From Deinococcus betulae (lineage in GTDB: Bacteria; Deinococcota; Deinococci; Deinococcales; Deinococcaceae), in the NCBI RefSeq assembly GCF_020166395.1, contig NZ_JAIQXU010000003.1, positions 160,249 to 224,248 of the forward strand: a DNA stretch of 64,000 bases, written 5' to 3'. Made by a program: the position numbers and the translations under genes. Positions 37,241 through 48,555 of the stretch are shown one piece after another (positions within the stretch are counted from its first letter, which is position 1; every line of letters starts with the position of its first letter). Under the pieces are notes generated by a model. The model searched no databases and was not told where the DNA came from. It worked only from the letters and a program-made list of their open reading frames with translations.

Positions 37241-40105
37241 ATGCATCCACCTGACCCGGCATCAACCCTTTCCCGCTTCTCCCGGCGGCCCTGGCCCCTG
37301 GCCCTGCTGGCCGCCGCGCTGCTCAGCGCCTGCGCCGGCACGCCGCAGCCGGCCGCCACTGCTGAGCTGCCCGAGCCGCCTGCTCTGGCCAGCGCCACCC
37401 CACCCACGCTGGGCGCCCTGGCCCTGCAGCCCAAGACGCCGCCCATCAGCACGCCGTGGACCGCGCAGGTGTCCACCACCAACCCTCTGCCTGAGTACCC
37501 GCGCCCGCAGATGACCCGCCCCGACTGGCAGAGCCTCAACGGGCAGTGGCAGTTTGCCAACGCCAGCGCCGGCCAGGCCCCGCCCGTGGGTCAGAACCTC
37601 GCCGAAACCGTGCTGGTGCCCTTTCCCATCGAGTCGGCGCTGTCCGGTATTCAGCGGCACCAGGACCGCATGTGGTACCGCCGGACCTTCACAGTGCCCA
37701 GCGGCTGGAACGGGCGGCGCGTCCTGCTGAACTTCGGGGCGGTGGATTATCAGGCGGCGGTGTATGTCAACGGCACGCAGGTTGGCGCCCACACGGGCGG
37801 CTACGACGCCTTCAGCTTTGACATCACGGGCGCGCTGCGGGCCGGCTCAAACGAGGTCATCGTGGGTGTGTACGACCCCACGAACGCCGCCGGGCAGCCG
37901 CTGGGCAAGCAGGTCAATGTGCCCGACAACGGCATCTTCTACACCGCCGCCAGCGGCATCTGGCAGACGGTGTGGTTGGAGCCGGTCGCCGCGCCTCACA
38001 TCACCCGCCTGGACCTGACGCCCGACGTGCCCGGCGGCGCCCTGAAGGTCACGGTGCGCGGCGAGGGCCTGAGTGGGCAGACCGTGCAGGTCACGGGCCT
38101 CAACGGCACCACGGTGGTGGGTACGGTCAACGGCAACGTGGACACCGAGTTGCGCCTGCCGGTGCCGAATGCGCGCCTGTGGAACCCGGACGACCCCTTC
38201 CTCTACAACCTGACGGTCAAGCTGGTCAGCGGCTCGGCCACCGTGGACACGGTGCAAAGCTACTTTGGGATGCGCAGCATCGGCACCAAGGTCATTAACG
38301 GCTTCCTGCGCCCGGTGCTGAACGGCAAGTTCGTGTTCCAGCTGGGCACCCTCGACCAGGGCTACTGGCCCGACGGCATCTACACGGCCCCCACCGACGA
38401 CGCCTTGAAATCCGACCTGCAAAAGCACAAGGACCTGGGCTTCAACATGGTGCGCAAGCACATCAAGGTCGAGCCGCAGCGCTGGTACTACTGGGCCGAC
38501 CGGCTGGGGCTGCTGGTGTGGCAGGACATGCCGTCCATGCGCATCGGCGTGAACCCCAGTTCGAGCGACCGCGCCGAATTCGAGCGGGAACTGCGGATCA
38601 TGGTGGACCAGCACCGCTCCTCACCGTCCATCGTTACGTGGGTGGCCCAGAACGAGGGCTGGGGCGAGTATGACCCCGCCCGCATCGCCGACGCCGTGAA
38701 GGCCTGGGACCCCAGCCGCTTGGTGGACAACATGAGCGGCTGGAACTGCTGCGGCTACGACGGCGGCAACGGCGACCTGGCCGACTGGCACGTCTACGTG
38801 GGCCCCGGCACGCCCAACCCGTCCCTCAGCCGCGTCTCTGTGCTCGGCGAGTTCGGCGGGCTGGGCCTGCGCACCCCCGGCCATGAATGGAACCCCAACA
38901 CCAGCTTCAGCTACGAGATGCAGCCCAGCGTGGCCGCCTTTAACGACCGCTACCTGGGGCTGGTGCAGGCCACCCGGGCCCTGATGATCAATAAAGGCCT
39001 GAGTGCCTCGATCTACACCGAGCTGACCGACGTGGAAAGCGAGGTCAACGGCCTGTACACCTACGACCGGCAGATTGCCAAGATTGACGTGGCCCGCGCC
39101 CGCACCGCGCACCTGGGCCTGATTGCGGCGTCCAACGACCTGCCCGTCAAGGTCACCCTGCCGCTGTACACCTACAAGTCTTTCCAGGTGACGACGCCCG
39201 GCTTCACCAACCGCTTTATTCGGCACCTGGACGGCCTGGGCGCGACAGAAGTGGTCACTGGCAGCAGCGCCGAACTGCTGAAAAAAGACGCCACCTGGCG
39301 CATCGTGCCGGGGCTGGCCGATGCCAATTGCTACTCACTGGAATCGCTGAATTACCCCGGCGAATACCTGCGTCACCGCGAGTCCCGCGTACGGCGTGAC
39401 CGCCCCGACGGCAGCAGCGCCTTTAACGGCGACGCCACCTGGTGCGCCCGCAGCGCCCTGTCCGGCGTGGGCATCAGCCTGGAGTCTTACAACTTCCCAG
39501 GGCGTTACCTGCGCCACTACGACAGCGCGCTGTGGCTGGCGCAAAACGGCGGACCGCTGCCCAGCGACAGCACCGGCAATCTGGTGCAGGACAGCAGCTG
39601 GAACGTGGTCACGCCCTGGGCGCGCAGCGGCGTCACGCTGGCCAACGCCTACCAGTCTCTGCAAGTGACCACCGCCGGCTTTACAGACCGCTTTGCCCGG
39701 CACCAGAACGGCCTGGGCTTTACCGAGGTCGTCACGGGGGGCAGCCCGGCGCTGCTCAAGCAGGACGCCACCTTCCGCCTGGCACCGGGCCTGGCCGACA
39801 GCCGCTGCACGTCCTTTGAGGCCCGCAACCTCCCCGGCCAGTATCTGCGCCACCGCGACTTCCGGATTGGGCTGGCGGCGAACGACAACACTGACCTTTT
39901 CCGGCAGGACGCCACCTTCTGCGCGCAGCCGGGCCTGGGCGGGGGCGGCGTGAGTTTCGAGGCCTTCAACTCGCCCGGCTTCTTCCTGCGCCACTTCGAC
40001 AGCGGGCTGTGGATTGCGTCAGGAGGCGGCGCCCGCCCCAGCGACAGCGCAGGCGGCTTCAAGCCCGACAGCACTTGGACGATTGCCGCGCCCTGGGCCC
40101 CATAA
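37241..40105 (+). CDS. GH2 glycosidase lipoprotein with two AbfB domains
   Basis: The lipoprotein signal ends LLAAALLSAC. Residues about 75-640 form a family 2 glycosidase: jelly-roll RMWYRRTFTVPSGWNGRRVL, immunoglobulin-like segment, then the barrel with acid/base WVAQNEGWGEY (Glu472) and nucleophile VLGEFGG (Glu537). Two AbfB-type trefoils follow at about 645-790 and 805-954, with repeats such as FTNRFIRHLDG and NLPGQYLRHRD. GH2 includes beta-galactosidases, arabinofuranosidases and galactofuranosidases; the AbfB domains and the YtfQ-type importer nearby favour a furanosidase. ATG 37241 follows AGGAG (37228-37232); the in-frame extension to 37121 lacks a signal peptide. Confidence 0.88.
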   Translation: MHPPDPASTLSRFSRRPWPLALLAAALLSACAGTPQPAATAELPEPPALASATPPTLGALALQPKTPPISTPWTAQVSTTNPLPEYPRPQMTRPDWQSLNGQWQFANASAGQAPPVGQNLAETVLVPFPIESALSGIQRHQDRMWYRRTFTVPSGWNGRRVLLNFGAVDYQAAVYVNGTQVGAHTGGYDAFSFDITGALRAGSNEVIVGVYDPTNAAGQPLGKQVNVPDNGIFYTAASGIWQTVWLEPVAAPHITRLDLTPDVPGGALKVTVRGEGLSGQTVQVTGLNGTTVVGTVNGNVDTELRLPVPNARLWNPDDPFLYNLTVKLVSGSATVDTVQSYFGMRSIGTKVINGFLRPVLNGKFVFQLGTLDQGYWPDGIYTAPTDDALKSDLQKHKDLGFNMVRKHIKVEPQRWYYWADRLGLLVWQDMPSMRIGVNPSSSDRAEFERELRIMVDQHRSSPSIVTWVAQNEGWGEYDPARIADAVKAWDPSRLVDNMSGWNCCGYDGGNGDLADWHVYVGPGTPNPSLSRVSVLGEFGGLGLRTPGHEWNPNTSFSYEMQPSVAAFNDRYLGLVQATRALMINKGLSASIYTELTDVESEVNGLYTYDRQIAKIDVARARTAHLGLIAASNDLPVKVTLPLYTYKSFQVTTPGFTNRFIRHLDGLGATEVVTGSSAELLKKDATWRIVPGLADANCYSLESLNYPGEYLRHRESRVRRDRPDGSSAFNGDATWCARSALSGVGISLESYNFPGRYLRHYDSALWLAQNGGPLPSDSTGNLVQDSSWNVVTPWARSGVTLANAYQSLQVTTAGFTDRFARHQNGLGFTEVVTGGSPALLKQDATFRLAPGLADSRCTSFEARNLPGQYLRHRDFRIGLAANDNTDLFRQDATFCAQPGLGGGGVSFEAFNSPGFFLRHFDSGLWIASGGGARPSDSAGGFKPDSTWTIAAPWAP

Positions 40106-40199
40106 GAGCAGCGCCCCTGCGGGCAGCATGACGAGGAACCGGGACTGGCTCTGTTCCGAGACATGACAACCGGCCACTCACAGCAGGCCAGAAGACACA

Positions 40200-40233
40200 A
40201 AGGCCGCCGCCCCGTGTGGGGCGGCGGTTTCTG
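40200..40233. terminator. Intrinsic terminator between the GH2 and histidine kinase genes
   Basis: GCCGCCGCCCC and GGGGCGGCGG pair around GTGT, followed by TTTCTGTT. It serves the GH2 gene and, being strongly GC-rich, may also affect the convergent kinase gene. Confidence 0.8.
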
Positions 40234-42969
40234 TTACCCGCCGGGGGTCTGGCCCTGGGCCTCCCCTTCGCTGCTGGCCGCAGTCCCCGTCATCCCAGAG
40301 CGGGCCTCGGCACGCCTCTCGCCTGAGGGCAAGGTGAACCAGAAGGTGCTGCCCTGCCCCGGCACCGAGTCCACGCCCATCTGCCCGCCGTGGCCTTCCA
40401 CAATGCGGCGCGCCACCGACAGGCCAATGCCGTTGCCCAGGTACTGCTCGCGGCCATGCAGGCGCTGAAACACCGTAAAAATCCGCTCGTGATAGGCCGG
40501 GTCAATCCCGATGCCGTTGTCCTGCACCGACAGGCGCACCCAGTCGCCCTCGCGCTGCGCGCTGACCTGCACCTGTGGGGCGCGGCCAGGCGCGCGGAAT
40601 TTCAGCGCGTTGCCTATCAGGTTTTGCAGCAGCTGACGCAGCTGGGTGGGCGAGGCCAGCACGGGGGGCAGGGGGCCGGCGCTCACGGTGGCCCCGGCCT
40701 GCTCTATCTGGCTTTGCAGGTCGGCACGCACCTGACGCAGCAGGTCGGCGGGCTGCACACGCTGGGGCGGCTGGCGGTCAGCCGTGACCCGCGCGAAGGT
40801 CAGCAGGTCCTGAATGAGCTGCTGCATCCGTGCGGTGCCCTCGGTAATGTGGCGCGCGTAGCGCTCGACTTTGGGGTCCGCGTCCGTGTTAAAGCGCCGG
40901 GCCAGCAACTCGGCGAAGCTGGTGATGGTGCGCAGCGGCTCTTGCAGGTCGTGACTGGCCACATAGGCGAACTGCTCCAGCTCGCGGTTGCTGCGCTCCA
41001 GCTCCTGGGTGCGGCGCACTGAAGTCTGGGCGTGTTCGGCGCGGTCCAGCGCCAGTTGCAGACTGAACACCACGGCGCTGAGCAGCTGCTGATCGGCGGC
41101 GGTCCAGGCGCGCGCTTCCTGCCGGCCCACCCCCAGCACGCCGCGCGTCTGGCCATTGACCATGACCGGCAGGGCGGCGCTGGCCCGCACGGCACTCAGC
41201 TGCGCCCGCGCCACGGCCGGGGTGGACTGGGCGTCGTACTGGTGCTGATAACGCGCCTCGCCCGTGGCAAACGGCTCGTCCAGATTGTGGGCGCCGCCGC
41301 GCGGCAAGCCCGCTTCCAGCCGGGCCAGCAGCGCCGGGTCATGAAACCGGCCCCGGTGCGACTGCAGGGCCCACAGGTCACCGCCTGGTTCGTAATAGGT
41401 GCTGAAGGTGTGCGGCAGCAATTTGACAATGGCGTCTTGCGTGCGGCCCACCAGGGTCAGAGGGTCACTTTCCTGCGCCAGGTCGCGGGTCAGGTCGGCA
41501 AAGGCTTCCAGAGCGCGGGTACGCGCCTGCAGGGCCGCGTTGCTCTCTTCCAGGGCGGCAGCGTGGCGCTGGAGTTCCTGGGCCTGCTCCACGTGTTCCA
41601 GAGCCACGCCCAGGCTCTGGGCTACGCTTTCGAGGACCACCTTATCGGCGCGCGTCCAGGGCTGCGCGCTGTTGAGGCCAATGGCAAAGATGCCACGTGG
41701 CCGCCCGCTCACGAGCACCGGTAAGGTGGCGGTGGTCTGCAGCTGCGCGGTGGCTTCGGGCAGCCCGTCGGCGTCGTGGTCGTAGGCCTCCTGGTAATAC
41801 GGCTGCAAACTCTGCCACGGTATCAGGAGGTTCGGGGTGCCCTCATAGGAAATCCCGGCGTCCAGCACCCGCTGCAACTCTGGACTGCCCAGGTCGCCCA
41901 CCTGGGATTTCAGGCGCCACAGCCCGCCGGCCGGTTCGTAATACACCGCGAACCCCTGTGGCAACAGGGTCAGCGTGAACTGCTGGGCCCGGCGAATCAG
42001 GGCGTAGAGGTCGGTGTGGCGGGTCAGGTCGCGCGTCAGATTGGCAAAGCCTTCTAGCACCACGGTGCGCGCTTCCAATTCGGTGTTCTGGGTATGCAGT
42101 TGCCTGGCCAGTCGGGCCAGGTCGCCCTCACTGCGGGTCAGCTCGGCGTCCAGCGCGTCCGCCTGGGTGCGCCGCAACTGCTCAGCCAGCGCCTCGGCGC
42201 GGCGCTGCTCACGCAGGTCACGCACGTAGCCCACCACCAGCGTCTGGTCTTGGTCCTCGGCGCGCAGCAGATACACCTCAACCGGCAGGCTCTGGCCGCT
42301 GCGGTTGAGCATGACTTTCTCGTACCAGCCAGAGTGGCCGGTGCGGAAGGTGCGCTCAAAGGCGGCGGCGTCTGCCTCGCGCTCGCGTTCGGGGGTCAGG
42401 TCCAGCCAGTCAATTTGCCCAGCTTCAAACTCGGCGCGCGAAAACCCCAGCAGGTTCAGGTAGGCGTCATTGACCTCGACCAGCTGCCCGTCGGGGGTGC
42501 CAGCTGCAATCCCAATCGGGCTGACACTCATGAGGTGCTGGGCGCGCTCGGTGGCGCCGGCCACGGCTTTCCCAGCGCACAGGGCCAGCCCACCCAGCGC
42601 CGCCAGCGTGCGCAGCGTGTCCTGGTCTTCTGGAGAGGGCGGCGCGTCGTAGGCCACAAGGAGCACCGCAGCTATGGGCTGCCCTGGGCCGCCGGGCAGC
42701 GGCGCGGCGGCCCAGGCGCCGCCCCCCTCCTCCTGCTCATACAGGAAGTGCCCTTCCTGGGCGGCGCGCGCGGCCCGCCCGGCCCAGAGCGCCGCTGAAC
42801 CCGGCAGCGCCGCCGGGCCGTCCTGCGCGCCGGCCACCTCCCAGGCAGCGCCACGCGCCCTGAGCAGCGCCGCCCGGACGCCGGGGCGCACGGCGTGGGC
42901 CAGCAGGCACGCCGGCACGTCCTGCAGCGCGGCGCCGGCCAGGGCCTCGGCGGCGTCCCGCAGGGTCAT
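40234..42969 (-). CDS. Soluble multi-sensor histidine kinase (GAF-PAS-GAF-GAF-HisKA-HATPase)
   Basis: The 911-residue protein has no membrane helix or signal peptide. In order it has a GAF-like domain (about 1-145), a PAS domain (about 146-265, HLMSVSPIGIAAGTPDGQLV), two GAF-like domains starting FANLTRDLTRHTDLYALI (near 300) and FADLTRDLAQESDPL (near 488), a dimerisation domain with the phospho-acceptor in YVASHDLQEPLRTI, and a catalytic domain with NLIGNALKFRAPG, DNGIGIDP and GNGIGLSVARRIVEGHGG. The kinase half is like that of Deinococcus bacteriophytochrome and phytochrome-type kinases. No response regulator gene is adjacent. ATG 42969 follows GGAG by 6 bases; the extension to 43056 is not needed. 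Confidence 0.88.
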   Translation of the reverse strand: MTLRDAAEALAGAALQDVPACLLAHAVRPGVRAALLRARGAAWEVAGAQDGPAALPGSAALWAGRAARAAQEGHFLYEQEEGGGAWAAAPLPGGPGQPIAAVLLVAYDAPPSPEDQDTLRTLAALGGLALCAGKAVAGATERAQHLMSVSPIGIAAGTPDGQLVEVNDAYLNLLGFSRAEFEAGQIDWLDLTPEREREADAAAFERTFRTGHSGWYEKVMLNRSGQSLPVEVYLLRAEDQDQTLVVGYVRDLREQRRAEALAEQLRRTQADALDAELTRSEGDLARLARQLHTQNTELEARTVVLEGFANLTRDLTRHTDLYALIRRAQQFTLTLLPQGFAVYYEPAGGLWRLKSQVGDLGSPELQRVLDAGISYEGTPNLLIPWQSLQPYYQEAYDHDADGLPEATAQLQTTATLPVLVSGRPRGIFAIGLNSAQPWTRADKVVLESVAQSLGVALEHVEQAQELQRHAAALEESNAALQARTRALEAFADLTRDLAQESDPLTLVGRTQDAIVKLLPHTFSTYYEPGGDLWALQSHRGRFHDPALLARLEAGLPRGGAHNLDEPFATGEARYQHQYDAQSTPAVARAQLSAVRASAALPVMVNGQTRGVLGVGRQEARAWTAADQQLLSAVVFSLQLALDRAEHAQTSVRRTQELERSNRELEQFAYVASHDLQEPLRTITSFAELLARRFNTDADPKVERYARHITEGTARMQQLIQDLLTFARVTADRQPPQRVQPADLLRQVRADLQSQIEQAGATVSAGPLPPVLASPTQLRQLLQNLIGNALKFRAPGRAPQVQVSAQREGDWVRLSVQDNGIGIDPAYHERIFTVFQRLHGREQYLGNGIGLSVARRIVEGHGGQMGVDSVPGQGSTFWFTLPSGERRAEARSGMTGTAASSEGEAQGQTPGG

Positions 42970-43235
42970 GGGGTCTCCGTGCCAAAAGGTTTGAGGATAG
43001 CGGTCAGGTGCAGCGTGGGCACCCGAGCACCATAGCGCAGGCAGTGGCGGGCGCACACCGCGCAGGCCCCGGCGGTCATGGGCGTGGCCAGAGCGATCAC
43101 GGCCCGGTCACGCCGGCCATGATGAACTGCTTTCACGGACAGGGCGTCAGGCCCGCCGAACCCGGTGAGCAACGCCCGCGCAACGCTTCATCCGCTCTAC
43201 TGACCCCACGCCCACTTTCAGAACAGGAGACCGAC

Positions 43236-44864
43236 ATGACCACCTCTGCCCGCCGCACTGCCACCCTGCTCGCCCTCAGCGCCGCGCTGCTGGGCACCGC
43301 CCACGCCCAGAACACAGTCAACCTGTCAGGCCTGCAGCTTCAGCCCATCAAGATTGCCAACCTGGACCTGAACGTGCTGCGCGTGGCCCCGAACGTCTTT
43401 CAGCAGACCCTGCAGGCCCCCAACGCCCTGCAGGTCAATCTGAGCGACCTGCCGGCCCGCATTCAGGCCCGCGACGCCGAAGTGACCCGCAGCCTGAACG
43501 TGACCCGCAACCTGGCCGCCAGCAATGACCTGCGCGCCGACGTGGCCCGCGCCGCCCTGAGCCTGCCGCGCGGCCTGACGGTGCCCGTCAACGTGCGGCT
43601 GCGCACCGGCGAGGACAAGGAAGTGCTGCTGTTCGGGCAGGACACGGTGGCCGTGAACGTGGCCCAGGCCGAGGCCGACGCCGGACGCAACCGCGCCGCC
43701 GTGCTGCAATCGTTTGGCCTGAACGAACAGAACCCCGTGCCGCGCGAGTTCCTGTCGGCCGACACCCTGAGCAGCGTAAATATCGCGGCGAACATCAACA
43801 TCAAGGCCCCGCTGCTGGCCCCCATGACGCTGACCAACACGCCGCCCAAGCCCTCGCAGCCGGGTCAGGAACTGGGCGACGGCTTTGTCAACAATCCCAG
43901 CGACGGCGCCTGCCGCTTTACTCCCACCAACGCGCTGTTTAACCAGATGCGCGGCAACGCCGTCAACCAGATCACGACCATCAAGGACCAGGGCCGCCGG
44001 GGCACCTGCATGGCCTTTGCCTACGTGTCCGCGCTGGAAACCATGATTGCCAGGCGCACCAAGACGCCCTTTAACCTCTCGGAGCAGTACGCCTACTACT
44101 GGCTGCGCGGCGACGACGGCGTGCTGGGCGACGGCGCCGGCTGGGGCGACTTTAACGACGCCATTGCCAAGGCGCGCATGATTCCCACCGAGGTGCGCTG
44201 GAAGTACAATCCGTCCCGCAGCCGCACCCGCGTGCCCGCGAACAATGACCAGCCCATCACGGCCTTCAAGAACTCCTGCACGAACTACGCCAGCCAGGCG
44301 TGCAGTGACACCACCGCTCAGGCGCAGCTGGTCTGCCAGAGCGGCACCAACAACTGCGCCTGGAAGCCCGAGTGGGACATCGCCCCCAACGCCGCCTTTA
44401 ACTTCCGGCCCACCCAGGGCAACGAGGTCTGGGTCTCGCTGGGGGGCATGAACCTGGGCAACGCCGACGCCACCCGCGCCTACCGCCGCGCCATGCTGCG
44501 CCAGATGATTGACCGGGGCGACCAGCTGATTCTGGGCTTCACGGTGGACCGGGCCTTCGACAGCATCGGCGCCAACGGCCTGCCCAACACCGCCCTGATG
44601 GGCCAGAGCCCGCGCGGCGGCCACGCCATCCACGTGGTGGGCTACGTCAACACCGGCAACCAGACCTACAACGTCAAGATTGGCGGCCTGGTGAATGCTA
44701 AGATGACCCTGCCCACCGGCTACTTCGTCATCAAGAACTCGTGGAGCTGCGGCTTTGGCGACGGCGGCTACGCCTACCTGCCCGACAACTTCATGGATCA
44801 GGAAGTGTACGGCGTGTACAACCTACGCGCGAACGCCGTCGCGTCGGACATGGCCGGCTTCTAA
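43236..44864 (+). CDS. Secreted papain-like (C1A) peptidase
   Basis: The 542-residue protein starts with a signal peptide (MTTSARRTATLLALSAALLG, cut near AHA-Q). It has a large propeptide-like region to about residue 225 and then a papain-family domain. The nucleophile is Cys258 in QGRRGTCMAFAYVSALE, where papain has CGSCWAFA. His463 is in GGHAIHVVGYVN and Asn501 in IKNSWSCGFGDGGYAYLPD. Catalytic residues are therefore in place although the Trp next to Cys is Met. It is probably an extracellular or envelope protease. AGGAG precedes ATG 43236, and the upstream in-frame part to 43008 is not coding-like. The first 200 residues match nothing I can name. Confidence 0.85.
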   Translation: MTTSARRTATLLALSAALLGTAHAQNTVNLSGLQLQPIKIANLDLNVLRVAPNVFQQTLQAPNALQVNLSDLPARIQARDAEVTRSLNVTRNLAASNDLRADVARAALSLPRGLTVPVNVRLRTGEDKEVLLFGQDTVAVNVAQAEADAGRNRAAVLQSFGLNEQNPVPREFLSADTLSSVNIAANINIKAPLLAPMTLTNTPPKPSQPGQELGDGFVNNPSDGACRFTPTNALFNQMRGNAVNQITTIKDQGRRGTCMAFAYVSALETMIARRTKTPFNLSEQYAYYWLRGDDGVLGDGAGWGDFNDAIAKARMIPTEVRWKYNPSRSRTRVPANNDQPITAFKNSCTNYASQACSDTTAQAQLVCQSGTNNCAWKPEWDIAPNAAFNFRPTQGNEVWVSLGGMNLGNADATRAYRRAMLRQMIDRGDQLILGFTVDRAFDSIGANGLPNTALMGQSPRGGHAIHVVGYVNTGNQTYNVKIGGLVNAKMTLPTGYFVIKNSWSCGFGDGGYAYLPDNFMDQEVYGVYNLRANAVASDMAGF

Positions 44865-44878
44865 ACAGAACAGGAAGA

Positions 44879-46741
<1,863 letters not shown>

Positions 46742-47248
46742 AGAGCTCCTTCGGAGCGCGCATGGCTTAGGTCAGATGGCTGAAGGCAAAGGGCCTGAGA
46801 AGGCCACCCGCCATAAGCCATTGACCATGTGCCAATCGCCTCCCTGGTGCCTGCTGAAGTTGTGCATCGTTCGCGGCTTTATCTCCGTGTCGCCACGGGG
46901 CTTATGGCCGCAGATTCACGCCCGTGTGGGCGCCGGGTAGGCCCTGAATGCTGGCCTGGAGGCATCCGCAGAACACTCGCTGACCTCCACCTCGTCTTCC
47001 CCGGAAGGGGACCTTGCGCTGCCCTGTTGGTGTGGACCGGACACCAAACGGTCCGCCCGGCAGCATAGCACCCAGGCCAGCACTCAGGTGAGTACGACAC
47101 TCATGCGGGCGCCGCGCCGTGGGACCCCCAAGACACCCCCACGCCCCCTTCATCCGTCCCGGCCTCCCCTTGCTAGGATAGGAGCGCTTCCGGTGGGCTG
47201 TTCTGTACGCCCAGACGGGGCTCTGCACTCCCCACCAAGGTAACGATC
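46742..47248. other. Divergent intergenic region between glmS and the FmdB-like gene
   Basis: This 507-base gap contains no supported gene or tRNA. A stretch near 46805-46830 (GCCATAAGCCATTGACCATG) resembles the GGATGGC-type repeats seen inside hemW. CTTGCTAGGATAGG (47170-47183) may contain a -10 for the downstream genes. The rest is unexplained. Confidence 0.5.
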
Positions 47249-47458
47249 ATGCCCACGTATCTGTATAAAAATTTGACCACCGGCGAAATCTACGAGTTGC
47301 AGCAGAGCATGCGCGACGACGCCTACACCGTCCACCCCGAGACCGGCGCGCCGGTCAAGCGGGTGCTGGCGCGCCCCGGCATTGCCTTCAAGGGCAGCGG
47401 GTTTTATGTCACCGATTCGCGCCCCAAGACCGAGGGCAGCGGGGGCGGCGGCGAGTGA
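47249..47458 (+). CDS. FmdB-like small protein lacking the zinc-ribbon cysteines
   Basis: The 69-residue protein MPTYLYKNLTTGEIYELQQS keeps the FmdB/CxxC_CxxC_SSSS outline (Y-x-Y-K, E-hydrophobic-QS, then GIAFKGSGFYVTDSR). The four cysteines normally found where NLTTG and HPETG stand are absent, so no cysteine remains. The family's function is obscure. The ATG follows AAGG; the gene ends with a glycine-rich tail and its stop overlaps the start of the HtrA-like gene (GTGA), so the two are co-translated. Confidence 0.82.
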   Translation: MPTYLYKNLTTGEIYELQQSMRDDAYTVHPETGAPVKRVLARPGIAFKGSGFYVTDSRPKTEGSGGGGE

Positions 47459-48555
47459 AACCTGCGCGCGCCTTCGGCCTGGGGCTGCTGCTGGCCGGCG
47501 CGCTGACCGGCGCGTATCTGGTGGGCGGGGTCACGGCGCAGCGCACGCTGGTCACGGCCGACGAAATCAATACAGTCGAGGTGGCGCAAAAGGCTCTGCA
47601 GGCCGTGGTGCGCGTGGACAACCGCCTACAGCGCGAGCGGCTTCAGCCCGGTGACTTGCCCACCGAGACAGGCACCGGCTTCTTCTACAAAAAAGACCTG
47701 ATTGTCACCAATTACCATGTGGTGCAGTATCAGGAATCCATCACGGTGACGCTGTACAACGGGCGGCGCGTGACAGCCAAACTGGAGGGCATTGATCCGG
47801 GCATTGACATTGCCATTCTGCGCGTGACAGGCGTTACGGCCCCCGCCACCCTGAGCTTTGGCTCCAGCGCCCGCCTGATTCCGGGGCAGAAGCTGATGAC
47901 CATCGGCACGCCGCTGCGCATCCCCAATTTTGTGGGCACGGGCGTCTTTAGCGTGGCCGCCAGCGCCCGCGACGTGCCGCGCAACGATGGCCTGGCCGAG
48001 GAAGTGGGCCAGTACCTCACCACCACCGCCAGCTTGCAGCAGGGCAACAGCGGCGGGCCGGTGCTGGACTCCCGTGGGCTGGTGGTGGGCGTGGCCGATG
48101 CCAACGCCGCCCCCAACGGCCTGGTGCCGGGCGTCATTGGGATTGCCCTGCCGGGCGACCTGGTGCGGCAGAGCCTGGATGACCTTGAGAAGGTGGGGGT
48201 GCCCCAGCGCGGCACGCTGGGCGCGGGCCTGGTGGACCTGGAGACCCTGGACCCGGCGCTGCGCCAGCTGGCGGGCCTGAGCAGTTCGGAGGGGGCATTG
48301 GTAGATCAGGTACCGGCCGGCAGCGCCGCCGCCCGTGCGGGCCTGCGCGGCAGCCTGCGCAACAACCGCGATCAGCTGCTGGCCCCCCTAGGCGACGTGA
48401 TTGTGCAGGTCGACGGCCAGCGCGTGCGCGACTCGTTTGACGTGATTCGGCTGGTGGCCGCCAAGCGGCCGGGGCAAACAGTCACGCTGGATGTCTGGCG
48501 CAACAAGAAGCGGGTGGCGGTGAAGGTCACGCTGCTTAAACGTACGTTGCAGTAA
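47455..48555 (+). CDS. HtrA/DegP-like trypsin-type serine protease with a PDZ domain
   Basis: The 366-residue protein has an N-terminal membrane anchor or signal (FGLGLLLAGALTGAYLVGGV) followed by an S1C protease domain. The triad is His in VTNYHVV, Asp in GIDIAILRV and Ser in LQQGNSGGPVLDSRG. A PDZ domain occupies about 260-360 (LVDQVPAGSAAARAGLRG, GDVIVQVDGQRVRDSFDVIR). It is expected outside the cytoplasmic membrane and to degrade or refold damaged envelope proteins. GTG 47455 overlaps the FmdB-like stop. Confidence 0.92.
   Translation: MKPARAFGLGLLLAGALTGAYLVGGVTAQRTLVTADEINTVEVAQKALQAVVRVDNRLQRERLQPGDLPTETGTGFFYKKDLIVTNYHVVQYQESITVTLYNGRRVTAKLEGIDPGIDIAILRVTGVTAPATLSFGSSARLIPGQKLMTIGTPLRIPNFVGTGVFSVAASARDVPRNDGLAEEVGQYLTTTASLQQGNSGGPVLDSRGLVVGVADANAAPNGLVPGVIGIALPGDLVRQSLDDLEKVGVPQRGTLGAGLVDLETLDPALRQLAGLSSSEGALVDQVPAGSAAARAGLRGSLRNNRDQLLAPLGDVIVQVDGQRVRDSFDVIRLVAAKRPGQTVTLDVWRNKKRVAVKVTLLKRTLQ

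Noticed and set aside
43326..44633. 435-codon frame antisense to the papain-like protease
   Set aside because: Glycine/valine/histidine-rich shadow typical of GC-rich antisense; the sense protein has all catalytic residues.
46742..47248. Search for a tRNA or glmS-type ribozyme in the glmS upstream gap
   Set aside because: No TTCRANYC arm, cloverleaf or recognisable ribozyme core was seen.
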